DNA of 64,000 nucleotides from Bryum argenteum (taxonomy: Eukaryota > Streptophyta > Bryopsida > Bryales > Bryaceae): assembly GCA_037043015.1 (NCBI GenBank), contig CM073325.1:14797001-14861000 (forward strand), in the 5' to 3' direction. Made by a program: the position numbers and the translations under genes. Below, one piece after another: positions 48,323-62,200 of the stretch. Below the pieces are notes generated by a model. The model did no database searches, was not told the origin of the DNA, and was given only the letters and a program-made list of their open reading frames with translations. Numbering within the stretch: position 1 is the first letter of the stretch; every line of letters begins with the position of its first letter.

Positions 48323-50983
48323 ATGTTGGACATTTTGCTGTTTCGGGAGGAGCGGGGCAATGACCCAGAGCGCATCCGGGAGTCTCAGCGACGCCGGTTC
48401 GCGAGCGTGGAGCTGGTGGACGAGGTAATCAAGCTGGACAAGGAATGGCGCCAGCGCCAGTACGAGGCGGACAACATCCGCAAGGAGGTTAACAAGGTGC
48501 AGGACGCCATCAAGAAGAAGAAGATGGTCAAGGAAGACACCACCGAACTTCTGAAGGAGAAGTGCCGCTTGGAGGAGGAGAAGGCTGCTAAGGAGAAGGA
48601 GACTGCCGATTGCAAGACCGCCATGGAAGCCAGCCTTCGACTTGTCGGCAATCTTGTCCACGATTCTGTGCCTATCGACAACAACGAGGTTCATAATCAC
48701 CCTATTGCTTCCTCACGTACAAAATTGGCGATCACGTCGCACAAGCTTATTACAAAATGCCTCGCTCATTTCGCGTGTTTAGCTCAATTTCTGGACTTTT
48801 CTTTCATTTGTGGGTAATGGCCTTCATCGCTAGAGGCGCTGCACATCAAGGCCGTAGCTCCCGTTGCATTCTTCGCATGGAGCCAACAGTAGTTGCGTGA
48901 ACCATTAGGGTTTTGGAGACGGGAGTTTGAAATCTTCTGGACAGACTTTTTGTCATTTTCTTTCTACAGAATATGCAGTACGTGGACTACACTTGACTGC
49001 CTCGGGAAGCGCGTAGCGAATAGGGGAAAGGGATGCTTAGAAATTGTGTTTGGGAGAAAGCGATGAGTTAGCCGTGGTTGACAGTATGGAGTTTTTTGAA
49101 ACAGGACAACAATTTGGTGGTTCGAAAGTGGGGGACGCCAAGGGAAGAAGCAGGTCTGTTGAACCACGTCGATTTGGTGAACAGATTGGGGATTGTAGAG
49201 CTCGAAGCCGGAACAGATGTTGCAGGAGGACGGGGCTACTTTCTGAAGCAATACGGAGTGATGCTGAACTAAGCTCTGATCAATTTCGGGTTAGCCTTTT
49301 TGATCAAGCGAGGGTACACGCTGTTGCAGACGCCTTTCTTCATGCGACAGGAGGTTATGGCTGAGTGCGCTCAGTTGGCGCAATTCGATGAGGAGCTTTA
49401 CAAGGTTTGCATCTTCCAGATATCCGCATAAAGTCAGGAAATGCATTACATAGAGTTTCTAAATACTTACTTCCTGCAGGTCACTGGCGAGGGCGATGAT
49501 AAGTACTTAATTGCCACCGCCGAACAACCTTTGTGCGCATTGCATCGTGGCAGTTGGATGGACCCCAAGACACTCCCCATCAAGTAAAGCCTTGTCTTGC
49601 TACAGAAACATCGATTTTTAGTTGGGCTTCGTAATTGAGGCAGTTTTATCTATCAGGGTTTGAAAATGATAATTTCTTGGGATTGCTTCGGCGTGCTCAT
49701 GTTACTTGAGGGTTTGTGTAGATTATTCTGCTAAATGTGTTGCTTTGATTCTCTGTAGGTATGCTGGGTATTCGACTTGCTTCAGGAAAGAGGCAGGTTC
49801 TCATGGAAGAGATACACTTGGAATTTTCCGAGTGCACCAGTTTGAGAAAGTGGAGCAGTTCTGTCTCACCAGCCCTAACGATGACGAGTCTTGGGAAGTG
49901 CACGAAGAAATGATGAAAAACTCGGAGGAGTTTTATCAACAGGTGTGAATGCTTCTTCAGTGGTTAGCGTTTTTGATGATTATATTGTTCGTGAACCCTT
50001 TCAGTCACCTTATTGAGTTGCATAAACACGGTGGATAAGTCATTTCACTTTTTGTCGTCTCAAGTGAATCTGGATATTGAACTCGAAGTGCAGAGATATG
50101 ACGTGAAACGTATGATGTCACGCAGTTGGGATTACCATACAGAGTGGTATCGATTGTTTCGGGAGCATTGAATGATAGTGCTGCCAAGAAGTACGATTTG
50201 GAGGCATGGTTTCCGGCTTCCAAGACTTACCGTGAGCTTGTATCGTGCTCGAATTGCACAGATTTCCAGTCAAGGAATCTTGAAATTCGCTATGGTCAAA
50301 AGAAGGTACGCTATCCGAATGATTGTGAGCTTGTTGTCTCTGATTCAATGTTCAATAGTGTGTTTTGCTTCAAGCCAGTAACTCGTTGAATGTCGGATAC
50401 ATTGACATTATGAAATGCTTTAGGACGCTTCTACAGTACGTGTAGAATGCCTCGTCGTTTTGAAAACTTCAGGGTATGTCATGAAATTGATTTCTACTTG
50501 CCATTCGCTCTGTTCAAGGAGGTAGGTTTCTGATTTGGGTTTGTGTAACGTAGATGAACGACACAGTGAAGAACTACTGTCACCTGCTGAATTCCACTCT
50601 CACTGCGACGGAGAGAACCTTGTGCTGCATTTTGGAGAATTACCAAACTCCTGATGGTGTGAGGGTACCGGAGGTGTTACGACCATTTATGCTCAACACT
50701 GAGTTCCTCCCTTTCACCGTCGAAGCTGCCAAGAAAGACGTGAAAAAGGACAACACCAAGAAGGACGCTAAAGCGAAGAATCCTCCTGCCAAGGTACTTT
50801 TCCTCATGACCTGTAGTTTCAACTTGAATGATACGCATGAGATTTCATGGAACATCGTACTTTTGGCGTCTTAGCATTTTGGTTTGACTGATTGAGCAGG
50901 TTCCAGCGGTGGCGGGGGATGGAAAGAAGGTCAGCGCAGACAATGCCTCGGGTACACCTGACATCCACCAACTGAAGCTCTGA
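48323..50983 (+). pseudogene. cytosolic seryl-tRNA synthetase, in-frame TAA at codon 178
   Basis: Seven exons: 48323-48688, 49105-49404, 49480-49583, 49759-49942, 50126-50305, 50554-50793, 50900-50983; 485 codons. The enzyme charges tRNA-Ser in the cytosol. Residues 1-115 form the tRNA-binding helical arm (MLDILLFREERGNDPE, then a long Lys/Glu coiled coil), then the class II core: motif 1 near 'TPFFMR', motif 2 '[23 protein letters not shown]', motif 3 '[16 protein letters not shown]'. A Lys-rich, Pro/Ala tail follows. At 49270-49272 the codon is TAA where homologues have CAA for Gln in 'NQALINFG'. A single C-to-T change explains it, and every other exon and splice site is intact. This is a fresh nonsense allele, a second dispensable copy, or a sequence error. 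The first donor (GAG|GTTCAT) is weak. If the TAA is an error this is an ordinary functional gene. Confidence 0.9.
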
Positions 50984-52699
50984 CTAGTTGATGAGTACTA
51001 CTTTACAGATTTAGTTGTCTAATTTGTACCCTTTTAGCAGGTGTAGTAAGTTACGTAGAGATTATCTAGCAGCCGCAGGACCATTGTTACTACCAGCATT
51101 CATATTTTGACGTCACATTCGGAATTGGTTTGATTCCTGTATATCAAATCTATTGCTCGATCGACTATTGTAGCATTTAATTTCTTGAAAGGGCGAGAGG
51201 TATCAGTCTGTCGCCCCTTGTGCTTGGATGTGTTAGTGAGCTGTCTGCACTCACATAGGCCCTGCGCTGGGTCATGGTGTCATGCGTCATTTCAGGTGTA
51301 CTTGAACTGTGTAGTCGACTTGGTTTGGACAGAAGGTGGTTCTCGGTGGGCGCTAGACGGCATTTTTCTCATTCTAGAGCTCTTCCTTCTTTTCGTATTG
51401 CTTCCTTGTCGTTCATGGCATCCAGATCCATTGCCCTTCTTTTGTAGCTGCATATGAGTAACTTCTTGTAGAGTGTAAGTTGTTGATTTCGGGCATCAGA
51501 TAAAATGCCGACAAGCTATCTTGTTACCGCATGGTGCGAGTGTCAAATAATGAGGTTTTGTACAACCACAGTAGCTTTTCGCACTCTCACCATCTTTAGA
51601 CGCTTGATATATTCTCATGATAGAATGCGGTTAGCCAATTGTGATCAAGCTTTTAGTGGCAGTGACATTATGCCTGGGCATCTCTGTGCCGAGAGATAAT
51701 ACAGTCTCATGGGAGGCCGGTTTGTGGGGAGCCTCCACCATGACATGGTTCGTCTTCCTCGCTTTTTCATGGTTCGTCTTCCTCTTGTTCAATATCAAAA
51801 GAACCCATGATTCTCTGTTAACGCTGTTCCTGTCTAAGTAGGTCTATTTGTAGAGAGTGGGCCTCAAGTAGCGAGAGTGCAAGGTGTAGAGGGAGACAAT
51901 CGCAAACCACCGTGGCCTTCAAGTGCTGCCCCACCTGGTTGGTGCTGTTGCCAAGACAAGTTACCGTACCTGGAAGGGATGTCCTTAGGGCAAAGATTAC
52001 GAAGATGTGGAGGTGTTGGGGGATGTGGGTACATTCGGATTAACACTACCATAAAGATTGGAGACCATTGTGGTGAAACCACCTAAAGGTGTGCACCACC
52101 CTAAAGGTTGGCACCCAAGATCCTTGTCTTCGTAAAGATCCAATGCATAAGATACAGATGCATGAGATACGGTTTCTAGAATTTGCATTTATTTATTTGT
52201 GTTTAAAATACCACAAAAAAAAGAAAAGTCCGTCTTTTTCTATTCCTTATCCTTGCAAAATGGTAATGCACTCATTTCATGACTCCAAGTATATAGGATC
52301 CTTAAATGCACAACTATAGGTGGGTTCCACCATGACCCCTAAAACTCATCTGGAACTCATTTGTTTACAAAGTTTCAATCATTAATGAATGGACATAAAT
52401 CTTATCACAAAATCAAATGTAAATGATTGACACATAAATATAGAAATTCTTCGAGTGTCATGTAATAGGTGTTTTCACCAAACTATGGTTAACCTTTACT
52501 ATTAGGTAGACTTCGCCATTGGACTTCCCCTTTAGGTGATTAGACTATGTACAATGAGTCAAGACTTCTTTGTTAAATTGTCTTTACTTCTTTTTTGACA
52601 CATCAATATTTGTCTCATGTAGCCATGTCTTGGGCAAGCATTCTTGACCAATTGGTAGTCCTCTCCATCGTAGCGTACTCGCCCTTAAATACAACTTTT
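50984..52699. other. spacer downstream of seryl-tRNA synthetase
   Basis: The left 800 bases are GC-balanced and may hold the 3' UTR. A GC-rich island at 51850-52130 has an open plus-strand frame without family resemblance and a short self-complementary phrase around CCACCTAAAGGTG. I see no gene. Confidence 0.4.
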
Positions 52700-52854
52700 T
52701 ACAATGAAGTGAATAAGTTTCTGAAATGTTATCTTTACAATTTTACCTCTTTGTCCTGTGGCCATTGAGGTAAAGACATTACAAACAGACACTGTATTCA
52801 CGCCAATCTTCGACTTGAAGATTGGAGTTCTTATCTATCTATCTATCTATCTAT
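52700..52854 (+). mobile_element. SINE 3' end with perfect hairpin and TATC tail
   Basis: From about 52757 the sequence aligns with the other copies (TTGTCCTGTGGCCAT, then ACAAACAGACACTGTATTCACGCC). The hairpin is CCAATCTTC (52803-52811), loop GACTT, GAAGATTGG (52817-52825), nine perfect pairs. It is followed by GAGTTC and six TATC-type units to 52854. The 5' part is unclear, so the copy is either truncated or too diverged to recognise. Confidence 0.75.
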
Positions 52855-53249
52855 GTTCACAATAGCATCATTAATATGTTGTAGTGAATGTAACCTTTTT
52901 TCATCTTATATCCTTCTTTTTTACTCTCAAAAAACACTTCTTATAGTACACACATTTTCTTTTTTATGTTCGAAACAAAGAGATTTTTGTTTCTAAACAA
53001 ATAGTATTTCGCACTGAATAGGATAATATTTTTTTTTGCCTCATTCAGAATCAATGGATCAAGAGGTTTCAAATTTCTCAAATAAACCTTGCTTGTATTT
53101 TCTAAAATATATATCAGAAGTTTTACTTCACTTTAGTTCAATTGTTTTCATATTTCATAAAAAAACATGATAAATGTTCTAAAGCGGGACAACAATGTGA
53201 CCAATTAGAGTTGATAGCGGTTGTAGTGCATATCAACAATTTACTCCTA
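52855..53249. other. AT-rich DNA, 3' flank of the giant gene
   Basis: Short A/T runs only. The 3' UTR and polyadenylation site of the minus-strand giant gene should lie here, but no single signal stands out. Confidence 0.4.
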
Positions 53250-56200
53250 TTAGCACATATTCCAAAATAACATCACCAATAACATAACCAACACATAGTA
53301 TGTGGAATTATTAAGTTGTTTGCAACCACCAAGTTGATTGTAACTGGCAATTGAATTAGAGCCAAATTGACTGTGATTAAAGAAGGTGATTGTATTTGTG
53401 GTAATGTCCTCCTCCTTTACTTTTAATGAATACTTGAAATTGTTTTTTGGAGGCTCAAAGTTGTCATGAAGTCCTGCCCATCCAACAGGGCTATAGTTCT
53501 TATCCATTTTCACCTTAATGAGACAAATCCTTGAATAAATTGTCACAAAGTCAAATGAAACACCCGTAATAGTGGGAACCACATTCTTGAGTATATCAAA
53601 ATCCGCAATTCCATCCTTGTCAAGTTGCACTACTTTATATGCATATCCTTTACCAATTTTCTTAAGGTTTGTACAAGAGGCAGTAATGGTAGTAGTAAAC
53701 AGATCAGCCATGGTGAGACCAACAATATCAAAGTCACAAACTTGCAACAACTTGACTAACTTCTTATCCCGATTTAAAGAGTCTTCACCATCTTTCGATA
53801 AGGGACTCCATCTATTGAAACAAGCAGCGGTAACTCCAAACTCTACCCCAAAACCTTGATCAACAGCAATAGTGGTGAAAAAACTTCCCATATTACTAGA
53901 GAGGTACACTGGTCCTCCTAAGGGATTAAGTGGATTTTGGGGCAACTTAAAGCCTAAAGCTCCAATCGTGAACATGGTCTTATCAACAACTGAGGGTGAC
54001 TCAAAAGCATTGTTGTGGTAAATCATTGTTGCCAATAATATTGGAATGTATGATATTTGGTCCATCAACATTTGTGCTTCAGTACCCGTTTTGAAGCATT
54101 TTAATTTCACTGCTTTTACAAACATATCACCTGTGTCTAAAAATGTCATAATAGGTGTGCCAACTATAGTTGGAACCTTTATACCATATCGTGCAACTTT
54201 CTCTAGTTTTTCCATAAAAATATGTAAGGCTGCTTTAAACTCATTTAAGTTAAGATTTTTAGGGCGGGAGACAAATCTACTATATATACTTGCGGTAACA
54301 AGTGCAATGTATGGGCCCGAACCAGACTCAATAGCATTCCCTTGACTTGCTACTGGATATTGAGGATCGTTGAAAGAAATGGTACCCATCATGTCTTTAA
54401 TAACCTTCTTATTTCCGCCTGAACCGCAAGTATTGCCTAATTTAGGAAATGCTTGGGAAGCGTATGCTTCCATGGACACAAGACTTTGGAAATACATGCC
54501 TCGTCTGGCAAAATCGTAGTAGTTGGACACAAGTGATGGAGCACTAAGGAGTGATATGCGGCCTTTTTTCACCATTATTGGTTCAAATTCAAAAAGAGTT
54601 CCATAAGGTGCATCATTTGGCATAAATCGAACTGGCCCTGGATTGATTACATATACTCGAAAGATCACCATGCCAGGACTTACAAACACATCAGTCACTT
54701 TGTTAACGATCGAAACAGGTCTTAGAACAACTTCTTTGGTAATCTCTCCATCATTATTCATGATCACATAACGGAACTCATATTTTAAAAACCCAATCAT
54801 GTCGCCACCAGGTGTCCATCCATATGCTCGTATTGTATACATTGTTGAGCCTGCAACATGTTCTGTAGCTGGATTTGAACTCAACTCTACCGTCCCACCT
54901 GGTCAAATAAGGATGAAATTTACAAATCATTACATGAATCTTGTAAGAACTTCATTAATGAACCAATTTTAAATATCATATGAAATAAAATAAGCATTTA
55001 TACCTGATGGTTCTGCTAACGTGCGAATAGAAACTGATGCGATACCGCTGACTCCTTGCATATTTGTAGCCATGCAAGAAAAGTTATACAAAGCCCCTGG
55101 TACCAATGTTCCTGGCTTAATTCGCATAGTGCTTTCATCAATCATTTCCACCTATCTCATGTACCACATGTAAAGTTCGGTTAGTAAATTTAAAACAAAG
55201 GCTACAATTCTAAGATTTCTAAATTGGATAATTATTTAGTTTTTCATTTGACTCTATAATTATATATATGGAAAACAATAGTTACTACACTACTTACCCC
55301 CATTTCCGCTTTTGATCTTTGATCCGCACTTGATTGTACAAACCACTTATAAGTACCTAGTTTTGAGCTACATGATACACGTAACAACCGCGAGACTGAC
55401 AAGCCATATGCCATTACTTCAGGTTGATTTGTTATTTTGGCAATTATACTCATGGCTGTACTCAAAGTGGTAATTGTTGCATTTGCAGTTGCATTGGTGC
55501 GTGTTATATCGGTATATGGAGCACGAGCCACCTAGAAATTATCTCATAAGTTAGTTATGAGTATTTAAATAAAAAAATACATCCTAAAAGATCAAAAATA
55601 GGAGGCAATATTTGCATTTGTGTAATTGGACAGAATTGTGGGTCAAACTTTTGTTTCGTCAACTTGATTTCTTATATTCAATCATGGTTAAGCTTTAACA
55701 AATCACAAAGACTTCACCCGTAATTCTTTTTTATAAGATGAATATAAAACAATGCAATAACGTCATTCATAAAGTATATATTACCATAGTTTCAAACATG
55801 AAGTACAAGAGATATTATAAATATAGTCATTAGTATCCTCTTATTTTTTGGACTTTTATAAGAAATACTATGTACCGTAACCATGAATGAATATGTTGCT
55901 CCATTCCGCAAAAAGCTTGATGGAATCATCAAAGTACGCTTAATATTACCTCCTACATCTGGATATATTATGGCATCGTACATAGAGGTCAAATCCAATT
56001 GGTCACAATACCAAGTATATTGAAAAGGATGTAAATCATCAACATTGCCTTCCACTGAATCATCAGGATCATAAACATTGGCCTTCAAGTAAAGATTCTC
56101 TGAGACATTGGCAACTCGGCTACCTCCAACAATTATTACCGTTAATGGAGATTGTGTGGCACGAACACCTACGGATGCAGTAGATGAGAGTTGAGGCGAG

Positions 56201-59200
56201 CTTGTTGGCCAACACCTCACCTGGAAAATATTACTAAAATATTTAAGTTGATTCATATACAAATCCAAATAGTTTTTTAGGAATAATTATAATACTTTGT
56301 TTCCTCAAACATGTGTGACTATTTCCTCTTAAACTAAAATCTACAACTTAGATTTGCAACCTTGAAAGATCACCAAGAACTAATGTTCAAAAATTATTGG
56401 TCATATTGTATGTTGTGATTATATTATGATGGAAAATTGAGACAAAAATGAATCCTTGAGAGATGCATGTATTACATCATATATAAAATCAATCATTCTT
56501 ATCAATCATCAATAGAGATGGATATGAAAACAAATTGCCATATGTTTTGAAATTACATGCTTAGTTGTTTTTTAATTTTATTTTTTAATTTTATTTTTTA
56601 ATTTAGTCTTCTACCAAACATTTATACATCAATATATAGCTTTTTTACTTTTTTGTATTGTACAACTAAACGTGAATGTACTATCAAAAACAACATAAGT
56701 GTGACTTTTTGTTTTCCAATAATTTTTTGGGAAATGTTACAATGATTGAAAATTAACATAATTAGAGGGATATTTAGTGATAAATTTAGAAATCTGTATA
56801 ACATGTCTAAAAAGTCATTCTAAATCATCCAATTAGATTTATTCTAGTTCTAGAAGGTCTGAGTTAATGAGATGTATTATAATTCAGTAATTCACTACTT
56901 TGAAAGCTCAGTTCGAGATTTTGCAATAAAGACATAAATGAAAAATATGACTACCAATCCAATTAATTTTGTGATATTAGAATTATGTTGCATTTGAGTG
57001 CACCCCCAAAAATGAAAAATTTAAGGATGATTGACTTTATTAAGCATGCATGTAACATGTTTTAGTATAGAATTCATTTAGCCTAAAGTTCAATAAGTCA
57101 AAATCTAAAAAACATAAGATTTTGGGATTAGTAGTCAATTAGAACAAACCTTATCACAAAAGAGTTTCCTTTAAAAATTTTTAAATTTTTAAAATATGAT
57201 AACTACAACTTCTTTTCTTTTTTTTCTTTTTTTTTTTTTTGAAAAAAATTCTTTTTAAGTAATTTCATGGTAAATAAGAATGTCTTAGTTTGTACCTGAA
57301 AAGCATATATTATGCCAGGTTTTAATAGGCTTCCTGGAATATTCAAGCTACGAGCAGTCCATCCAATGGTTTCTGATTCTAGAGTAGTTACTCCTGTTTG
57401 TGACCACTTATAAGAGAGGGGAGCTCGTGCAGGCATGGGTTTTTTGTTGTGTTTGGACACTAAAGCACATACACCATCTGGTTGTAGAGCAAAGCCATGA
57501 GAGAGGCGAGCATGAGCTTCAAGTTCCACAGTCTCCCAACGCATGACTTCAAGAAGCTTTTGGTTGTCTCGGATCGAAAGTTGTGGTATTGGTGTGCGAA
57601 CCGTATGCAAAGTTAGTGTAGCAGAATCTGACATGCCAAGGTAATTTGTAACAATGACTTCAAAAATGTAAGTTTGATCTGGATCTAAGATGCCTCCAGC
57701 AATGTTCACTACCATTTGGGAGGGAATTGATTCAAGGTAACTTGCAATAGCTGCAAGTTTATCAGGGTCCCCAGTACCACGCACATAGAAGTTATATTGC
57801 AATGCCCGCCCAGCTGCGCCACTAGAACTTGAGGCATCTAAGGTAATATTGTCACATACTCCTGTGATTATAGGACCAACTAATTGCGCCACTGGTGGAG
57901 GCATGAAGCTTGTTATACCCAAAGGCACCCACCCCATTAAAGGTGCAGAAGTATCATCTTGATTGTAAAGGTTTCCTAATAATGTAACATTATCACCTAT
58001 GCCACTATCTATTGGCATTATGGTGGCATTGTACCTATATACGTTAATATCAAAAATTGGTTACTAAAACATTATATCTAGAATGATTTTTTTATCACAT
58101 TATTGGTTTATACATGGTGTAAATTAAAACTTATTTCAAATAAGGATCATTGAGATAGTGGATAAAACAACCTAAAATCTTGAGAAGAAAAATAAATAAT
58201 ATAAAGATCTTTAGTTGTGGAAATTAGCTTATATAGCAAAGTATATTATAGGATATTTCAATTTATGTTCCACATATAAGTTCATGTTTTTTATAGTTCA
58301 CAAGCAATGAACATGTTTAAACATGTTTGGTGGATTACCCCAATTGGATGATCATAGTTTGGGCATTAGCAAAATAACAGTTTGGTCCTTGACCAATCTT
58401 GTCCATCACTGATGAATCTAATGTATTGTTGCATCGTTGCCAACCTAAATGTGCTCCATGCAACCCTACAAAACTTGCATATCCTGCATCTGTTGGTGAA
58501 TCAAATGTTACAGCAATGGATCCTAAGTTCTTTGACAAAGTTGCGTTCAAAGCAATTGGTCGTGTTCCAGGTAGTACTTGCACATTTTCATAATTAAGAA
58601 TATTTTCAGGGTCCCAAAATATAGAAATGTTCAATGATCTAGGCATAGTAGGTGTAAAAACAACTTTGGTTGTATACAGTGGATTGTAAGGATTGCATAT
58701 ATTCAACTCTTCCGAATTTGTTGATGCAGAACTACATGGTGAAATGACTGAAGAAGCATATGATGGTGCATTGAATTGCGAGATGAGTACTTGGGGCAAG
58801 ACATAGTTTGGATTGCTATAGCTATCCAATGCAATGATTTGGAAACTTGCAGGGTTACCAGCTTTATACACTTCAGTTGGAATAGATATTGTGGTTATAT
58901 TTAAGTCTACATGTCCAGGTAGTACAGTGACCGTCGAATATTTAAGCCCACGTCCACCACCTCTTGTTAAACTATCACCAATAATAATATCATAATATCC
59001 TGCTTTGCACGGTGTTATCGTTGCCACAAAATGACCCAAAGTCTCATTAGAAGGTGTTACAAATGTGCTATAGTTTCTTCCTTGATTCTCCAACACTACA
59101 TAAATATTTCCAGCCTCTGTGATTGGATTCTGATACTTATCTTGAGCGGATACAACAAACATAAATTCTTGACCAACTATAAGTGGTTCTACTAGTGATG

Positions 59201-62200
59201 TTAAGACACTTAAGGTTGTAAGATCCAATTCAGTATTAACTACACTCAATGGCAAGATGGAAGCTTGTTCATTATTCAAATAAATCGTGATATTGTATAA
59301 TCCAGTGGTAATGACAGGTAGAGTTAGATCATACGTTAAGTCACCATTATTAAGTCCTATCGCAGGGTTGTCAACAAGATCACCGGAAGGGTAGCTAGTC
59401 AATGTAGCACTAAACACATCAAAAAATGAACTACTATACACTTGAGGGTTGTTATACTCATCAAAGGCTTGCACTTTGAGTTTTATCTGTTGACCGGCGA
59501 CTATTTGGTAAGTATCAAGATTTAAAGAACTATGTATAATTTGGGTATTGGGTGCATGCGATACTCCAGGCACCCACAAAATGGTAAAACCACTATTTTT
59601 TACATCAGTAGAAGGTCCATGGAGGTTGGATTGAACTCCCACAAACATTGTAATTGCCATTGTTTGGTAAGGAATTGAAAATTGAAAACTCCACTCGTTA
59701 ACATCACTTTGTACCGTTTGTATTGCAACACCACCTCCATTTACAATCACAGTAAATACTGGTATGGTATCATTGAAGTTTGGATTGGTTATAATATATC
59801 CATTACTATCACGAGGTTGGATTGTGAATGCCAAGCTTGTGTCAGAGCTGCCAACCATGTATACTAAAGGAAGTGAAGTGCTAATTTGAACATTATCAGG
59901 TCCCAAAATTGCACATTGGCTGATATCTAAGGATCCAGGATAGTCCTTGACTTGCAAGTTGACTGGACTTTGTATCCGCATTCCACCATATAAGAGAGCT
60001 ATTGTCAATTTTATGGTAGATTGTATAGCCATGTAAGATATTAGCATGACACCGTTTCCAACATACATAATGGAAGTACCACTTGGCACTAGTGAAACTG
60101 GAGTTATTTTGACCTCAAAGTTGTCAGGCGGGTTTGAAAGAATCACTGCACCTTGTGCATCGCGAATGCGTATATAGAAGTACGTTGTCTCACCTGAAAT
60201 AGTTATGATATATGAAAGGGCATGATGAGAACTTTGTTTTGTTATACCTTTGTTTCTAAGATATGTTAATTGTTATATTTTCATATTGGAGCAAAGAAAC
60301 TATACATCAGTTAGTGTAAACTCATTTACATTTTTTAAGCACGACCTACTTGTAATTCCACCATTTTCAATTCCAGGTCCCCATACATCAAAATTCGAGG
60401 GAGCAGGAGGAAGAGGTGCAATCGTTGTTTGGTAAGGACTTCCATTATTCAAAACACCTTCTCCACCAACTTTAAAATTGATGTATACAACTCCTGGCAA
60501 TATTGGTAGAAAACTTATAGTGTAGATCAAAGAGTCATGATCAAAATCTACTAATAAATTAGCAGCTGATTGTAATGCGGTTCTTGCTGGTAAATCATTA
60601 CTGATATAAAATAGGCTTAAAACCATAGTATCCAACGCTCCACTCTCTGTGATATTATTTTGGTGTTCATCAAATATTTGAATAGTAAAAGAACCTTCAA
60701 CATTCATAGTATATCCATTTGGATCTAGATTAACTAATGTTTGAGGAGCACTTGGTGCACTTGGTAAGACCAACAATGTTTCCGAATAGAATGTATGACC
60801 ATTGTATTGTCCTATAACAAAGTAAATGCCACTCAACATTATTTGATAATTTAGTCCATAAGTTCCATCTGCATTGTCCGTTACTATCATTGTATCATTA
60901 CTTCCAGACATGGTCCAATATTGGATCTTATAAACTAACCCTCCATTTTTAAGTTGATGACCACCAATATCTCGACTAATAATAATGCCTCGTCCAACTT
61001 CACCTGCTTGTATTACAGCCGAATCTAATGACATAGTAGTTTGATTTGCATCTGCTAATCCAACAAATGCTCCAATTTTCCCTTGATAAACAAGCATGGC
61101 ATCATATGTGATTTGAATAAGGGTCTCATTCACGCATGTAAATCCATAGCTATATTCCCCATTTCCATTAGGTACCATTATATCTGATACCGATTCACTT
61201 GGAAAACCATCTACTTTCTTAAAAATATGAAAAACATCTTGTTCATTTAGGCGAATATTATCAAATAAATCTTTTGAGAGTAATGTAATATTTTTTGAAC
61301 TACCAACTGAACATTCATCTAATGAAGCTTCATCAAGTATACAATGAACATCAGTTGGGCCAACTTGTACTTCAACTTGGTATGGTGATCCCGATATTGG
61401 AACTGATGCATGCTCAATATAAATATAATAAAAGCCTGCTATTAGTGGAACATATTGGACCTCAAATATATTGTCCGCTATATGTATTGGATACCCTGTT
61501 TTTGGTACAATTATCCCTGATTGATTCCGATTTTCACCGTGCACTTCAAAATATATGTCATCCTCAACCACAATATTATTGAAGCGATCAAAGGTTTGAA
61601 TAGTAAATGATGTTGGCAAACCAGGATAAAGAGGTACTCCAGTCGTTCCAACACCGTCACCAATTGCTATACAATTTGTGCTACTTACAATACCATGTGC
61701 AACTTCAACACCAAGAGTTTTCAATCGGATTTCATTTGAATAAATATTAATAACATACCATCCTGGTATTGTTAGCATATATTGACATGTTACTCTAGGT
61801 GGATTAAAAGATGTGGTGCAATTAGCCTCGGTTTGATTTATTGATTTGTCAAGTGTCAATACAACTGTAATATTTGCATCCATTATATCTTGAGTTTCAC
61901 TAATTGGATTATTCAGTGAATCAAACATAGTTATGATTATACTCTCTATAATTCCTACATTTGCTCTTGATGTCCCAGATCCATCAACCTAGATATCAAG
62001 GCAATTGGTGTAATAATTCAAAGTTAGTGACTTATATATAATCACATCATCATACATCTGTGAGATTGGCATGCGAGTTTTTATTGAGATTGTAGTTTTT
62101 TATATCATATTGTGAAGGTTTAGTATGAGTCTAATAGACTTTATATATATTTTTAGTTTCTACGACATCGTAAAAACTTTTGGACTTTTAGAAGTGTCAA

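Noticed and set aside
52831-52854. TATC microsatellite as an independent repeat
   Set aside because: It is the tail of the SINE copy, directly after the conserved hairpin, as in the other copies.
58382-58597. plus-strand frames inside the giant gene
   Set aside because: Antisense to exons with continuous phase-consistent coding on the minus strand.
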